This document shows positions 51,233 to 59,738 of a stretch of 64,000 bases of DNA, one piece after another; position 1 is the first letter of the stretch, and every line of letters begins with the position of its first letter. The DNA lies in NCBI GenBank assembly GCA_015067175.1, contig SVMX01000001.1, positions 1 to 64,000 on the forward strand. Reading direction: 5' to 3'. The translations under genes were made by a program, and so were the position numbers. Origin of the DNA: Oscillospiraceae bacterium (GTDB taxonomy: Bacteria; Bacillota; Clostridia; Oscillospirales; Ruminococcaceae). The notes under the pieces are model-generated. The model ran no database searches. It had not been told where the DNA came from and saw only the letters and a list, made by a program, of their open reading frames with translations.

Positions 51233-52924
51233 ATGAGCAGTAATCTTTGCAACAACAATTTCATTAAATTCTTTAATGAGATCGAGAGCCTTAGTATGCC
51301 ACTCGATAATCTTGCTGACGCAATCGGCAATCTGTTGCCGACGATTGCGGCTGATATCTTTCTTGGAAAGACTGTTTTCGAATTTAATATTGCGCCATCG
51401 CCATACGGAAACTGTTCAGACACAGTTGAAAAGGTGCTTTTCCTATCTCCTGACGGCAGCGATAGCGAAGCTGTGCAGAACGAACAAACAACAGGCGACA
51501 ATGCCACTGTGATTCTCAAGTCTTATCCCGTAAAAGGTCATATCTGGTCAAAAGAAGAAGCGGACAGCGTTGAGTTTCTGCATAAAAACATTTTCCTTAT
51601 ACTTGGACGCGAAAGGCTTAAAGAGATCATTTCCTCCTCCCTGTCACGCGACGCACTTACCCAGCTTCCGAACGCCGCAGGCTTTGTGGACATAGGACAG
51701 AGATTGTTCAAGCAAAACGAGCTGTTTAAATACACCGCAATGTATTTCAATCTGAAAAAATTCAAAAGAATAAACGCTCAGATTGGTAGCAAAAACGGTG
51801 ATGTTGTGCTAAAAAAATACGCCGCAACGATCCGTTCTCTGCTAGCCGATGATGAACATATCGCACGTCTTGGCGGCGACAACTTCACTATGCTGGTAAA
51901 GAAAAACAACGTCAATAATGTTCTTGACGTACTTTCCGAAACTCAGATCGAGATTGAGATTGGAAACGCAAAGTTGCCTTTTGTTATCTCCTCGCGCGTC
52001 GGTGTTTATCACATAGATCAAGGTGACAGTATGGGATATGTAATGAACTGTATTTCCACGGCAATAAACACCGCCCGCCATAGTACCACTGACGATGTCG
52101 TAGTGTTCACAACAGAGATAATGAACAAAATCGAGCGCGAAAGAAAGCTTATGCACACTTTCCCCACAGCACTGAAGCAGCATGAATTTCTTGTTTACTA
52201 CCAGCCAAAGGTCAGCCTCGCCGACAACATTATGTGCGGCTGTGAAGCGCTTGCGCGCTGGAAACGTGATGGTGTGCTGGTTCCGCCAAGCGAATTCATT
52301 CCGATATTTGAGCGTGACGGAAGCATATGCGCGCTGGATTTCTATATACTTGACTGTGTATGCCGCGATATCAGGGAATGGCTTGAACAAGGTCTTGAGC
52401 CTGTAACTGTATCGGTAAACTTCTCTAAAACACACCTGCATAATCCCAGTATATCAGATGACATAATGGCAATTATCAATAAATATGCCATAGATACACG
52501 CTATATTGAAATAGAACTTACAGAAATGTCCGACTTCAAAGATTACGAAGCGTTCAAAACTCTCGTAAACAACATGAAAGAAAACGGAGTTATGACTTCT
52601 ATCGACGATTTCGGCACAGGCTATTCCTCGCTCAACCTGCTGACTGATTTTATGTTTGACGTTGTAAAGCTTGATAAATCTTTCCTTGATAACATGGCTC
52701 GCAGCGGCAGCGGCACTGATGAGATAGTAGTCAGAAACATCGTTAAAATGATAAAGGAGCTTGGAATGAAAGCAATCGCCGAGGGCGTTGAAACCGTAGA
52801 ACAGGCTAGTTTCCTGAAAGATATAGACTGTACAATGGTCCAGGGCTTCCTGTTTGATAAGCCCTTGTCAAAGGAGGAATTCCAAAATCGCCTTAAATTA
52901 AAGGAATATAACCAAATGGTTTAA
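51233..52924 (+). CDS. GGDEF-EAL protein, likely c-di-GMP phosphodiesterase with dead GGDEF
   Basis: A 563-residue soluble protein: an N-terminal region (about 1-130, no clear family), then GGDEF (about 135-290) and EAL (about 305-560). The GGDEF site reads GGDNF (214-218) and the usual metal-binding Asp of the 'DLD.FK.IN' motif is replaced (YFNLKKFKRIN), so cyclase activity is unlikely. The EAL domain keeps EAL (338-340), Asn396, Glu431, DDFGTG (458-463), Lys482, Glu517 and Gln537, so it should break down c-di-GMP. A CGGAGGAAG ribosome-binding site precedes the start. Confidence 0.92.
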   Translation: MSSNLCNNNFIKFFNEIESLSMPLDNLADAIGNLLPTIAADIFLGKTVFEFNIAPSPYGNCSDTVEKVLFLSPDGSDSEAVQNEQTTGDNATVILKSYPVKGHIWSKEEADSVEFLHKNIFLILGRERLKEIISSSLSRDALTQLPNAAGFVDIGQRLFKQNELFKYTAMYFNLKKFKRINAQIGSKNGDVVLKKYAATIRSLLADDEHIARLGGDNFTMLVKKNNVNNVLDVLSETQIEIEIGNAKLPFVISSRVGVYHIDQGDSMGYVMNCISTAINTARHSTTDDVVVFTTEIMNKIERERKLMHTFPTALKQHEFLVYYQPKVSLADNIMCGCEALARWKRDGVLVPPSEFIPIFERDGSICALDFYILDCVCRDIREWLEQGLEPVTVSVNFSKTHLHNPSISDDIMAIINKYAIDTRYIEIELTEMSDFKDYEAFKTLVNNMKENGVMTSIDDFGTGYSSLNLLTDFMFDVVKLDKSFLDNMARSGSGTDEIVVRNIVKMIKELGMKAIAEGVETVEQASFLKDIDCTMVQGFLFDKPLSKEEFQNRLKLKEYNQMV

Positions 52925-52939
52925 TGTAATGTACATACC

Positions 52940-52976
52940 ATGCCCCGTGAGCAATGCTTATCGGGGCATTTTTTTT
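52940..52976 (+). terminator. Terminator of the GGDEF-EAL gene
   Basis: ATGCCCCG (52940-52947) pairs with CGGGGCAT (52962-52969), with inner TGAGC/GCTTA pairing, followed by eight Ts. Confidence 0.9.
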
Positions 52977-52995
52977 GCAAGTATGCTCCTAACGC

Positions 52996-53024
52996 TTGAC
53001 ATTATAAGAAAAATGTGCTATAAT
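52996..53024 (+). promoter_or_regulatory. Promoter of the sodium:solute symporter gene
   Basis: TTGACA (52996-53001), 17 bases ending TGC, TATAAT (53019-53024): perfect consensus. The leader of about 70 bases holds a small AAAGC/GCTTT stem. Confidence 0.85.
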
Positions 53025-53099
53025 TAATCTTGCTTTAGCGATTTAAAGCTTTTCAGCTTTACAGATTTTAATTACAGAAGAAGGAAACGGTAACAAGTA

Positions 53100-54629
53100 A
53101 TGAACACTCAAACGGCGATATTCGTTATACTTGGCATATATGTCGCGATGATGGTCGCAATTGCCCTGTATACTTCAAGAAGAACAAAATCGGTCAACGA
53201 TTTTATGCTCGGCGGCAGAAATGTCGGTCCGTGGCTTACGGCATTTTCGTATGGCACAACATACTTCTCTGCTGTAGTATTTATCGGCTACGCAGGACAG
53301 TTTGGTTGGGACTACGGCGTTTCGGCAGCATGGATAGGCGTTGGAAACGCGATACTCGGCAGCCTTATTCCCTGGTTTGTGCTCGGTAAAAGAACACGCC
53401 TTATGACAAACCATCTCGGCTCAAAGACAATGCCCGAGTTCTTCGAGCAGCGCTTCGGCTCTAAAAATCTCAAAATCGCGTCGGCAGCTATCGTATTCGT
53501 CTTTCTTATTCCCTACACCGCATCGGTGTACAACGGTCTTTCAAGACTTTTCGGAATGGCGTTTGACCTTGGCGAAAACGGCTATGTTTACATAATCATC
53601 GCAATGGCAGTGCTTTCCGCTGTTTATGTAATGCTTGGCGGCTACACCGCAACTGCATTCAACGACTTTTTCCAGGGCATAATCATGCTGATAGGTATCT
53701 CCGCGGTCGTTATCTGCACCCTTAACGGAAAAGGCGGTCTTACAAGCGCTGTAGAACAGCTTGGTCAGATAGAAGTAAACGGAGCAAATGGCGCACTAAA
53801 CAGCCTTTTCGGCCCCGACCCGATAAACCTTTTCGGCGTTGTAATACTTACTTCTCTCGGTACATGGGGACTTCCTCAAATGGCACAGAAGTTCTATGCC
53901 ATCAAGAGCGAAAAATCTATTTTCACAGGCGCTATCATATCAACATTCTTTGCGCTGGTAGTAGCAGGCGGCTCCTACTTCATGGGCGGATTTGTAAGAC
54001 TTTACAACGATGGTTCAGTTCCAAAAGACGAGCGCGTTCCCGGGCTGCTTGCGCAAGCACTTCCCGAGCTGCTTATCGGCCTTGTTGTGGTACTGGTGCT
54101 GTCAGCTTCGCTCTCCACACTATCCTCGCTTGTTCTTACTTCCAGCACGACCCTCACAAACGACCTTATCAAGCCCCACGCAAGAAATATGCATGACAAA
54201 AAGGAAATGTTCATCATGCGCGTACTTATCGCAGCATTCCTTATCATCTCCGTAGTTATCGCGTGCAACAAGAATGCTTCCATCACTACACTGATGTCCT
54301 ACTCATGGGGTGCTCTTTCGGGCGCTTTCCTTGGTCCGTTCCTGTTCGGTCTGTTCAGCAAAAAGACCAGCAAAGCTGCCGTTATCACAAGCTTTGTGAC
54401 AGGTATCGGCATAGCACTCGTTCACATGGTACTTTTCAGCCTCGGTTTCTTCCCCGAGCTTGTTGAGGCTGTAAAGGCTCTCAACTGCCCGCTGAACCTC
54501 CTCTCCCCCATCAACGCAGGTGCTATTGCTATGATACTCTCGATTGTTGAGGTTCCGCTTATCAGTATGTTCACAAAGGCTCCCGCAAAGGAATTTGTTG
54601 ACGAGGCTTTCAAGGCTCTTGAAAAGTAA
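53100..54629 (+). CDS. Sodium:solute symporter (SSS family)
   Basis: A 509-residue transporter with about 13 membrane helices. It has the family's N-terminal pattern 'SVNDFMLGGRNVGPWLTAFS' and YGTTYFSAVVFIGY, and the signature 'LGGYTATAFNDFFQGIIMLI' near residue 180. SSS members bring in amino acids, sugars, organic acids or vitamins with sodium. The substrate is not clear from sequence. The next operon handles arylacetates or aromatic 2-oxoacids, so an aromatic acid is one possibility, but a terminator separates the two. The ribosome-binding site is rather distant (AAGGAA, about 14 bases). Confidence 0.9.
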   Translation: MNTQTAIFVILGIYVAMMVAIALYTSRRTKSVNDFMLGGRNVGPWLTAFSYGTTYFSAVVFIGYAGQFGWDYGVSAAWIGVGNAILGSLIPWFVLGKRTRLMTNHLGSKTMPEFFEQRFGSKNLKIASAAIVFVFLIPYTASVYNGLSRLFGMAFDLGENGYVYIIIAMAVLSAVYVMLGGYTATAFNDFFQGIIMLIGISAVVICTLNGKGGLTSAVEQLGQIEVNGANGALNSLFGPDPINLFGVVILTSLGTWGLPQMAQKFYAIKSEKSIFTGAIISTFFALVVAGGSYFMGGFVRLYNDGSVPKDERVPGLLAQALPELLIGLVVVLVLSASLSTLSSLVLTSSTTLTNDLIKPHARNMHDKKEMFIMRVLIAAFLIISVVIACNKNASITTLMSYSWGALSGAFLGPFLFGLFSKKTSKAAVITSFVTGIGIALVHMVLFSLGFFPELVEAVKALNCPLNLLSPINAGAIAMILSIVEVPLISMFTKAPAKEFVDEAFKALEK

Positions 54630-54644
54630 ATCATATTATGTATT

Positions 54645-54676
54645 ACAGCAGTCGTTTTCGCGGCTGCTGTTTTGTT
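54645..54676 (+). terminator. Terminator of the symporter gene
   Basis: ACAGCAGTCG (54645-54654) pairs with CGGCTGCTGT (54661-54670) with one G-T pair, followed by TTTGTTTTG. Confidence 0.85.
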
Positions 54677-54749
54677 TTGACTCCAAAGTAACATTAAATA
54701 AAAAAAACAGCGCAATTTAGGCTATTTTGTATAAAAAAATCAAAAAGTA

Positions 54750-54778
54750 TTCTCAAAAACCACAATATATGCTATAAT
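54750..54778 (+). promoter_or_regulatory. Promoter of the ior operon
   Basis: Extended -10 TGCTATAAT (-10 box at 54773-54778) with only a weak -35 (TTCTCA, 54750-54755). It relies on the TG extension and may need an activator. Confidence 0.6.
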
Positions 54779-54829
54779 TATTATGTATTTCGTGTTACTT
54801 TTTAAGAACACTGTTTCGGAGGTTAAATT

Positions 54830-56563
54830 ATGGCTAAATTAATGCTTGGTAATCAGGCTGTTGCCCGTGGCTTATACGAAGCGGGCGTAACAGTCGTATC
54901 CAGCTATCCCGGCACACCCAGTACCGAGATAACAGAGTTTGCGTCCACCTATCCCGAGGACGTTATGCACACAGAATGGGCTCCCAACGAAAAGGTAGCC
55001 TGTGAGACCGCTGTCGGCGCTTCTATTGCAGGCGCACGCAGCTTCACAGCTATGAAGCACGTTGGTCTTAATGTTGCCGCTGACCCGCTTTTCACCGCGT
55101 CTTATACAGGTGTTACAGGCGGTATGGTCATCGCAGTTGCAGACGATCAGGGTATGCACTCCTCTCAAAATGAGCAGGATTCCCGTCACTACGCTATGGC
55201 TGCAAAAGTCCCCATGCTTGAGCCGTCTGACAGCGGCGAGTGCAAGGAATTTACAAAGATTGCTTATGATATAAGCGAAAAATTCGATACTCCTGTTATC
55301 CTGCGCCTTTCCACAAGAGTTTCTCACTCACAGAGCAAGGTTGAGGAATGTGACAGAGTTGAAAAGGCTCTGCCCGAGTATCAGAGAAACGTTGCCAAAT
55401 ACGTTATGATGCCCGCTTACGCAAAGGCTAAGCACGTTGTTGTTGAGCAGCGCACAGCTGACCTTATAAAATACGCTGAGGAATGTCCTCTTAACACCAT
55501 AGAAATGAACGATACAAAGATCGGCGTTATCACCGCAGGTATCGCATATCAGTACGCTAAGGAAGCCCTCGGCGAAAACGCAAGCTATCTGAAGCTCGGT
55601 ATGGTATATCCCATGCCCGAAAAGCTTATAAAGGACTTTGCCGCAAAGGTTGACAAGCTGTATGTTATCGAGGAGCTTGACGATTTCATCGAGACCCACT
55701 GCCGCAAGCTTGGTCTTGACCCCATCGGCAAGAGCCTGTTCACCCTTATCGGCGAGTACAGCCAGACCTATCTCAAGGAAAAGATACTCGGCGAAAAGAA
55801 CGAATGTGTTGATTTCGGCGAGAATGTTCCTGTACGTCCGCCTGTTATGTGTGCAGGCTGTCCGCACAGAGGCGTATTCTACATACTGAAAAAGCTCGGC
55901 GTTATGGTAAGCGGCGATATCGGCTGCTATACACTCGGCGCTGCTGCTCCGCTTCAGGCTATGGATTCCACCGTTTGTATGGGCGCTTCCATCAGCGGTC
56001 TGCATGGCTTCAATAAGGGCAGAAAGGGCGGATATGAGGACAAGGCGGTTGCTGTTATCGGTGACTCCACCTTTATCCACAGCGGTATCACAGGTCTTAT
56101 CAATATTGCATACAACCGCAGCAATTCTACCGTTATCATTCTTGACAACTCCATCACAGGCATGACGGGACATCAGAACAACCCCGCAAACGGCAAGAAC
56201 ATTCACGGTGATCCCGCTAGTGCAGTTGATCTTGAATCGCTTATAAAGTCCATCGGTATCAACCGCGTTACTGTTGTAGACCCCGGTGATCTCGCACAGG
56301 TTGAGAACGTGATCAAGGCTGAGCTTGCCGCTGATGAACCCAGTGTTATCATTACAAGAAAGCCCTGTGCCCTGCTTAAATCCGTTAAGCACAAGCCGCC
56401 TTTCAAGGTCGACGCTGATAAGTGCAAGAGCTGCAAAGCGTGCATGAAGATCGGCTGTCCCGCTATCTCCATGACAAGCGGCAAGGCTAAGATAGACACA
56501 ACACTCTGCGTAGGCTGTAACCTCTGTGTTCAGATGTGCAAGTTCGGCGCTATCGAAGAATAA
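54830..56563 (+). CDS. iorA: Indolepyruvate:ferredoxin oxidoreductase, alpha subunit
   Basis: A 577-residue thiamine-diphosphate enzyme subunit. With IorB it interconverts aryl pyruvates (indole-, phenyl-, hydroxyphenylpyruvate) and aryl-acetyl-CoA plus CO2, using ferredoxin. N-terminal: 'YEAGVTVVSSYPGTPSTEIT'. TPP-binding part: GDIGCYTLG, then MGASISGLHGFNKG and 'DNSITGMTGHQNNP'. C-terminal (about 520-577): two [4Fe-4S] motifs, CKSCKACMKIGCP and CVGCNLCVQMC. A strong ribosome-binding site (CGGAGG) precedes it. It works with the downstream iorB and CoA ligase. Confidence 0.95.
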   Translation: MAKLMLGNQAVARGLYEAGVTVVSSYPGTPSTEITEFASTYPEDVMHTEWAPNEKVACETAVGASIAGARSFTAMKHVGLNVAADPLFTASYTGVTGGMVIAVADDQGMHSSQNEQDSRHYAMAAKVPMLEPSDSGECKEFTKIAYDISEKFDTPVILRLSTRVSHSQSKVEECDRVEKALPEYQRNVAKYVMMPAYAKAKHVVVEQRTADLIKYAEECPLNTIEMNDTKIGVITAGIAYQYAKEALGENASYLKLGMVYPMPEKLIKDFAAKVDKLYVIEELDDFIETHCRKLGLDPIGKSLFTLIGEYSQTYLKEKILGEKNECVDFGENVPVRPPVMCAGCPHRGVFYILKKLGVMVSGDIGCYTLGAAAPLQAMDSTVCMGASISGLHGFNKGRKGGYEDKAVAVIGDSTFIHSGITGLINIAYNRSNSTVIILDNSITGMTGHQNNPANGKNIHGDPASAVDLESLIKSIGINRVTVVDPGDLAQVENVIKAELAADEPSVIITRKPCALLKSVKHKPPFKVDADKCKSCKACMKIGCPAISMTSGKAKIDTTLCVGCNLCVQMCKFGAIEE

Positions 56564-56645
56564 ACGCATTTACATCTGTGCCGACAGAATGTCAGCACTT
56601 TCCTAACGGAAATCGAAAGAACGCAAGTTTTACAACAGATCATAT

Positions 56646-56662
56646 GGCGAACTATGTTCGCC
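56646..56662. repeat. GGCGAAC-TAT-GTTCGCC hairpin between iorA and iorB
   Basis: A perfect 7-bp inverted repeat followed by CCCTAC lies in a 133-base spacer that otherwise shows no gene. Its sequence style resembles small dispersed repeats I associate with clostridial genomes. Only one copy is in this window, so this is a suggestion. It could also be an mRNA stabilising or processing hairpin. Confidence 0.4.
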
Positions 56663-56696
56663 CCTACATAAAAACCACACATAAGAGGTATATTTT

Positions 56697-57275
56697 ATGA
56701 ACACTAAATCAATTATGCTTGTTGGCGTGGGCGGTCAGGGTACTCTCCTTGCCAGCAGAATATTAGGTAACACCCTGCTCTCTCAGGGCTTTGACGTTAA
56801 GGTGAGCGAGGTGCACGGAATGTCCCAGCGCGGCGGCTCCGTGGTTACATACATCAAGTACGGCGATAAGGTGTACTCCCCTGTTATCGAAAAGGGCGAG
56901 GCTGACGTTATCGTTTCCTTTGAGCAGCTTGAGGCTGCAAGATGGCTTCCCTACCTCAAAAAGGGCGGCAAGCTCATTACAAACACTCAGCAGGTCGAGC
57001 CAATGCCTGTTATCACAGGCGCTATGGAATACCCCGCTGAGATAATCGAGAAGATCAAGGCTAAGGATATAGATATAACAGCGCTTGACGCACTTTCTCT
57101 CGCAAACGAGGCAGGCTCTGCAAGAGCTGTAAACGTTGTGCTGATGGGCGTGCTGTCAACTATGATGGAGTTCCCCGAGGACGCTTGGAAAAAGGCACTT
57201 GAGGAATGTGTCCCCGCAAAGGCACTGGACATAAACCGCAAGGCATTCGCTCTCGGCGAATCTTACGGCAAGTAA
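56697..57275 (+). CDS. iorB: Indolepyruvate:ferredoxin oxidoreductase, beta subunit
   Basis: A 192-residue gamma-domain subunit of the 2-oxoacid:ferredoxin oxidoreductase family, partner of IorA. It has IMLVGVGGQGTLLASRILG near residue 6, 'VSEVHGMSQRGGSVVTYIKY' near residue 36 and 'VNVVLMGVLSTMMEFPEDAW' in the C-terminal half. AAGAGG lies before ATG. The pair of short beta subunit plus long alpha subunit with ferredoxin domain is typical of IOR. Confidence 0.95.
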   Translation: MNTKSIMLVGVGGQGTLLASRILGNTLLSQGFDVKVSEVHGMSQRGGSVVTYIKYGDKVYSPVIEKGEADVIVSFEQLEAARWLPYLKKGGKLITNTQQVEPMPVITGAMEYPAEIIEKIKAKDIDITALDALSLANEAGSARAVNVVLMGVLSTMMEFPEDAWKKALEECVPAKALDINRKAFALGESYGK

Positions 57276-57334
57276 ATGTAATCTACAGCAACCCGTAAGA
57301 TGAGCTGCTGAACGAATAACAAAGGAGAAAAACC

Positions 57335-58657
57335 ATGATCAAGTATTTCAAGCCCGAAATAGAGTGCGCACCCCGTCATGAGCTGGAAGCACTCCAGTCT
57401 TTCCGTCTTTCGCAGCAGATAAGACGAGTTTACGACAATGTGGAGCCTTACCGCGAAAAGATGGACGCCATGGGAGTAAAGCCCGAGGACATCAAGTCCG
57501 TTAAGGATCTTTCTAAGCTGCCCTTTACAGTAAAACAGGATCTGCGTGACAACTACCCCTACGGTATGTTTGCAACACCCATGAGCGATGTTGTAAGAAT
57601 ACACGCGTCCTCAGGCACAACAGGCAAGCAGACAGTTGTTGGCTACACACAGAAAGACATTGACATCTGGTCTGAGTGTGCAGCAAGAGCGCTCGCTTCA
57701 GTTGGCGGCGACGAGAACGACTTTGTTCACGTTTCCTACGGCTATGGTCTGTTTACGGGCGGTCTTGGTATGCACTACGGCGCTGAAACACTTGGAGCAA
57801 CCGCTATCCCCGCTTCCGCAGGCAACTCACAGCGTCAGCTTGAAATGTTCAGAGATTTCGGCTCTACCATCGTGTGCATGACTCCCTCCTACGCAATAAG
57901 CCTTATTGAGCTTATGAACGAGATCGGCATGAGCAAGGACGATCTGAAGCTTAAAGCAGGTGTTTTCGGCGCAGAGCCTTGGACAGAGGAAATGCGTCAG
58001 CAGATCGAAGAGGGTCTTGGCATAAAGGCTTATGATATCTACGGTCTGTCTGAAATAATGGGTCCGTCCGTTTCCTGCGAGTGCGAATATCAGTGCGGTA
58101 TGCATATCTGCGAGGATCATTTCATTCCCGAGATAATCGACCCCGATACTCTTGAGGTACTTCCCGAGGGCGAGCAGGGCGAGCTCGTTTTCACCTGTAT
58201 CACAAAGGAAGCTCTGCCCCTTATCCGCTACAGAACACGCGATATTGCAACACTCGTTTACGAGCCTTGCAAGTGCGGAAGAACTCACGCGCGTATGCTG
58301 AAGCCTCAGGGCAGAACAGACGATATGCTGATAATCCGCGGCGTAAACGTATTCCCCTCTCAGATCGAGTCCGCGCTGCTCAGCGTTGACAACAAGGCAA
58401 CAAACTACCTGCTCGTTGTTGACAGAGTGAACAACCTTGATACAATCGAGGTTCAGCTTGAAGTTCGTGATGATATGTTCACAGACAATATCAAGGACGT
58501 TGAAGCTTACAAGAAAAAGCTCAAGTCCGCTATCGACTCCGCTATCGGCGTTGGCGTTAACATCAAGCTGCTCGAGCCAAAATCCCTCGCACGCTCCATG
58601 GGCAAGGCTACACGCTGCATAGACAACCGTAAGATAAAGAATAAGTTTGAGAAGTAA
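57335..58657 (+). CDS. paaK: Phenylacetate-CoA ligase
   Basis: A 440-residue adenylate-forming enzyme that joins arylacetates to CoA with ATP. It has the P-loop-like RIHASSGTTGKQTVVGYT, 'FVHVSYGYGLFTGGLGMHYG', 'DIYGLSEIMGPSVSCEC', 'LIRYRTRDIA' and the C-terminal 'DDMLIIRGVNVFPSQIE'. It is next to iorAB, so aryl-acetyl-CoA links the two. The direction may be synthesis of aromatic 2-oxoacids from arylacetates, or ATP-yielding release of arylacetates. AAAGGAG precedes the start. Confidence 0.94.
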   Translation: MIKYFKPEIECAPRHELEALQSFRLSQQIRRVYDNVEPYREKMDAMGVKPEDIKSVKDLSKLPFTVKQDLRDNYPYGMFATPMSDVVRIHASSGTTGKQTVVGYTQKDIDIWSECAARALASVGGDENDFVHVSYGYGLFTGGLGMHYGAETLGATAIPASAGNSQRQLEMFRDFGSTIVCMTPSYAISLIELMNEIGMSKDDLKLKAGVFGAEPWTEEMRQQIEEGLGIKAYDIYGLSEIMGPSVSCECEYQCGMHICEDHFIPEIIDPDTLEVLPEGEQGELVFTCITKEALPLIRYRTRDIATLVYEPCKCGRTHARMLKPQGRTDDMLIIRGVNVFPSQIESALLSVDNKATNYLLVVDRVNNLDTIEVQLEVRDDMFTDNIKDVEAYKKKLKSAIDSAIGVGVNIKLLEPKSLARSMGKATRCIDNRKIKNKFEK

Positions 58658-58670
58658 TGGAGGTATAACA

Positions 58671-59090
58671 ATGCTCAATCAGATTTCCGTATTTGTAGAA
58701 AACAAGACAGGCAGACTCGCTTCCGTTATGAAGATACTCACCGACAACAATATCGATATCCGTGCAATGACTATTGCCGATACAACAGATTTCGGTATAG
58801 TTCGTTTTGTTGTTAAGAACTATGAGGAAGCACTAAAGATCCTCAAGGACAACGACTGCACAGCTAACGTTTCTCAGGTTGTTGCTTTCAGCGTGCCCGA
58901 CGCTCCCGGCGGAATGTATTCCGTTATTGATGCGTTTGAAAGCGCAGGAATCAACATTGAGTACTGCTACTCCCTTGTTACCAACAAGGAGGGCAGAGCA
59001 AGCGTTGCAGTGCGCGTAGACAGCAACGAAAAGGCTATTGAGGTGCTCAATGCAAAGGGTATCGCACTTATCACTGTTGATGATATCTAA
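58671..59090 (+). CDS. Tandem ACT-domain protein
   Basis: A 139-residue protein made of two ACT domains, the small amino-acid-binding fold. The first starts NQISVFVENKTGRLASVM; the second reads 'VPDAPGGMYSVIDAFESAGI' then NIEYCYSLVTNKEGRASV. It begins 13 bases after the ligase gene (GGAGG before the ATG at 58671; an earlier ATG at 58647 lies inside the ligase gene). Such proteins often accompany IOR/phenylacetate-CoA ligase genes and probably sense an aromatic amino acid. Confidence 0.9.
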   Translation: MLNQISVFVENKTGRLASVMKILTDNNIDIRAMTIADTTDFGIVRFVVKNYEEALKILKDNDCTANVSQVVAFSVPDAPGGMYSVIDAFESAGINIEYCYSLVTNKEGRASVAVRVDSNEKAIEVLNAKGIALITVDDI

Positions 59091-59118
59091 TTGCTCCCCT
59101 GCTCTATAGTTAAAAACG

Positions 59119-59154
59119 ACCTGAGTGTTAAAAAGCGCTCAGGTTTTCTTTTTG
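59119..59154 (+). terminator. Terminator of the ior operon
   Basis: ACCTGAGTG (59119-59127) pairs with CGCTCAGGT (59136-59144), with one mismatch or G-T position in the upper part, followed by TTTCTTTTT. Confidence 0.85.
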
Positions 59155-59158
59155 GCTA

Positions 59159-59207
59159 TTGACAAATATAAACATATGTGTTATACTGATATCACAAATG
59201 ATACCAG
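59159..59207 (+). promoter_or_regulatory. Promoter and operator of the winged-helix regulator operon
   Basis: TTGACA (59159-59164), 17 bases ending TGT, TATACT (59182-59187). A 9-bp inverted repeat CTGATATCA (59186-59194), spacer CAAA, TGATACCAG (59199-59207) has one mismatch. It covers the transcription start, suggesting autorepression by the regulator encoded next. Confidence 0.75.
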
Positions 59208-59219
59208 TGAGGAATTGCT

Positions 59220-59738
59220 ATGGACGAGCTACTTAGGGTCATCACCGACCCTGTGTGCAACAGAATACTGCAAATGATGCGCATACGCGGCAGAATGACT
59301 ATATCCGATATTCTGAAAGAAAATCCAAACGCTCCGCGCGCAACGGTCTACCGCAAGGTCGAAAAAATGCTAAACGTAGGGGCTATCTGCATTGCGGATA
59401 CCAACAAGGTACGCGGACAGACCGAGAATGTTTATACGATAAAAAACATTTTCGTAAGCCCCAAAACAAATGACGAGTCTGCAAAGACCGTCGCCATGAG
59501 TCTTATGCATATAATGCAGCTATACGACAGCTATTTTCAAAGCGAAAACGCCGATCCCAACCGTGATAAGCTATTCATGCTGAATCATGCGGTAGCCTTG
59601 TCTGACAAGGACTTTTCCGAAATGGTGCATAGAATAATCGCAATCATTGACGAATATCAGCAAATTCCCCCTACAAGTGACGCAAAAATGAGAAATCTGT
59701 ATCTGATGTCTGCCCCGAAAGGAGAAAACAATGAGTAA
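59220..59738 (+). CDS. Winged-helix transcriptional regulator (ArsR-like)
   Basis: A 172-residue regulator. The N-terminal DNA-binding domain (about 1-80) has the ArsR-like pattern 'LLRVITDPVCNRILQMMRIR', 'MTISDILKENPNAPRATVYR' and KVEKMLNVGAI, with a wing at 'RGQTENVYTIK'. The C-terminal half is helical and of unknown ligand; it lacks an obvious metal-binding cysteine set. A promoter with a palindrome lies just upstream. It overlaps the hydrolase gene by 8 bases, so it probably controls that operon. Confidence 0.85.
   Translation: MDELLRVITDPVCNRILQMMRIRGRMTISDILKENPNAPRATVYRKVEKMLNVGAICIADTNKVRGQTENVYTIKNIFVSPKTNDESAKTVAMSLMHIMQLYDSYFQSENADPNRDKLFMLNHAVALSDKDFSEMVHRIIAIIDEYQQIPPTSDAKMRNLYLMSAPKGENNE

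Noticed and set aside
55328..56569. Long minus-strand open frame opposite iorA
   Set aside because: A mirror of strongly biased codon use in iorA; no recognisable protein.
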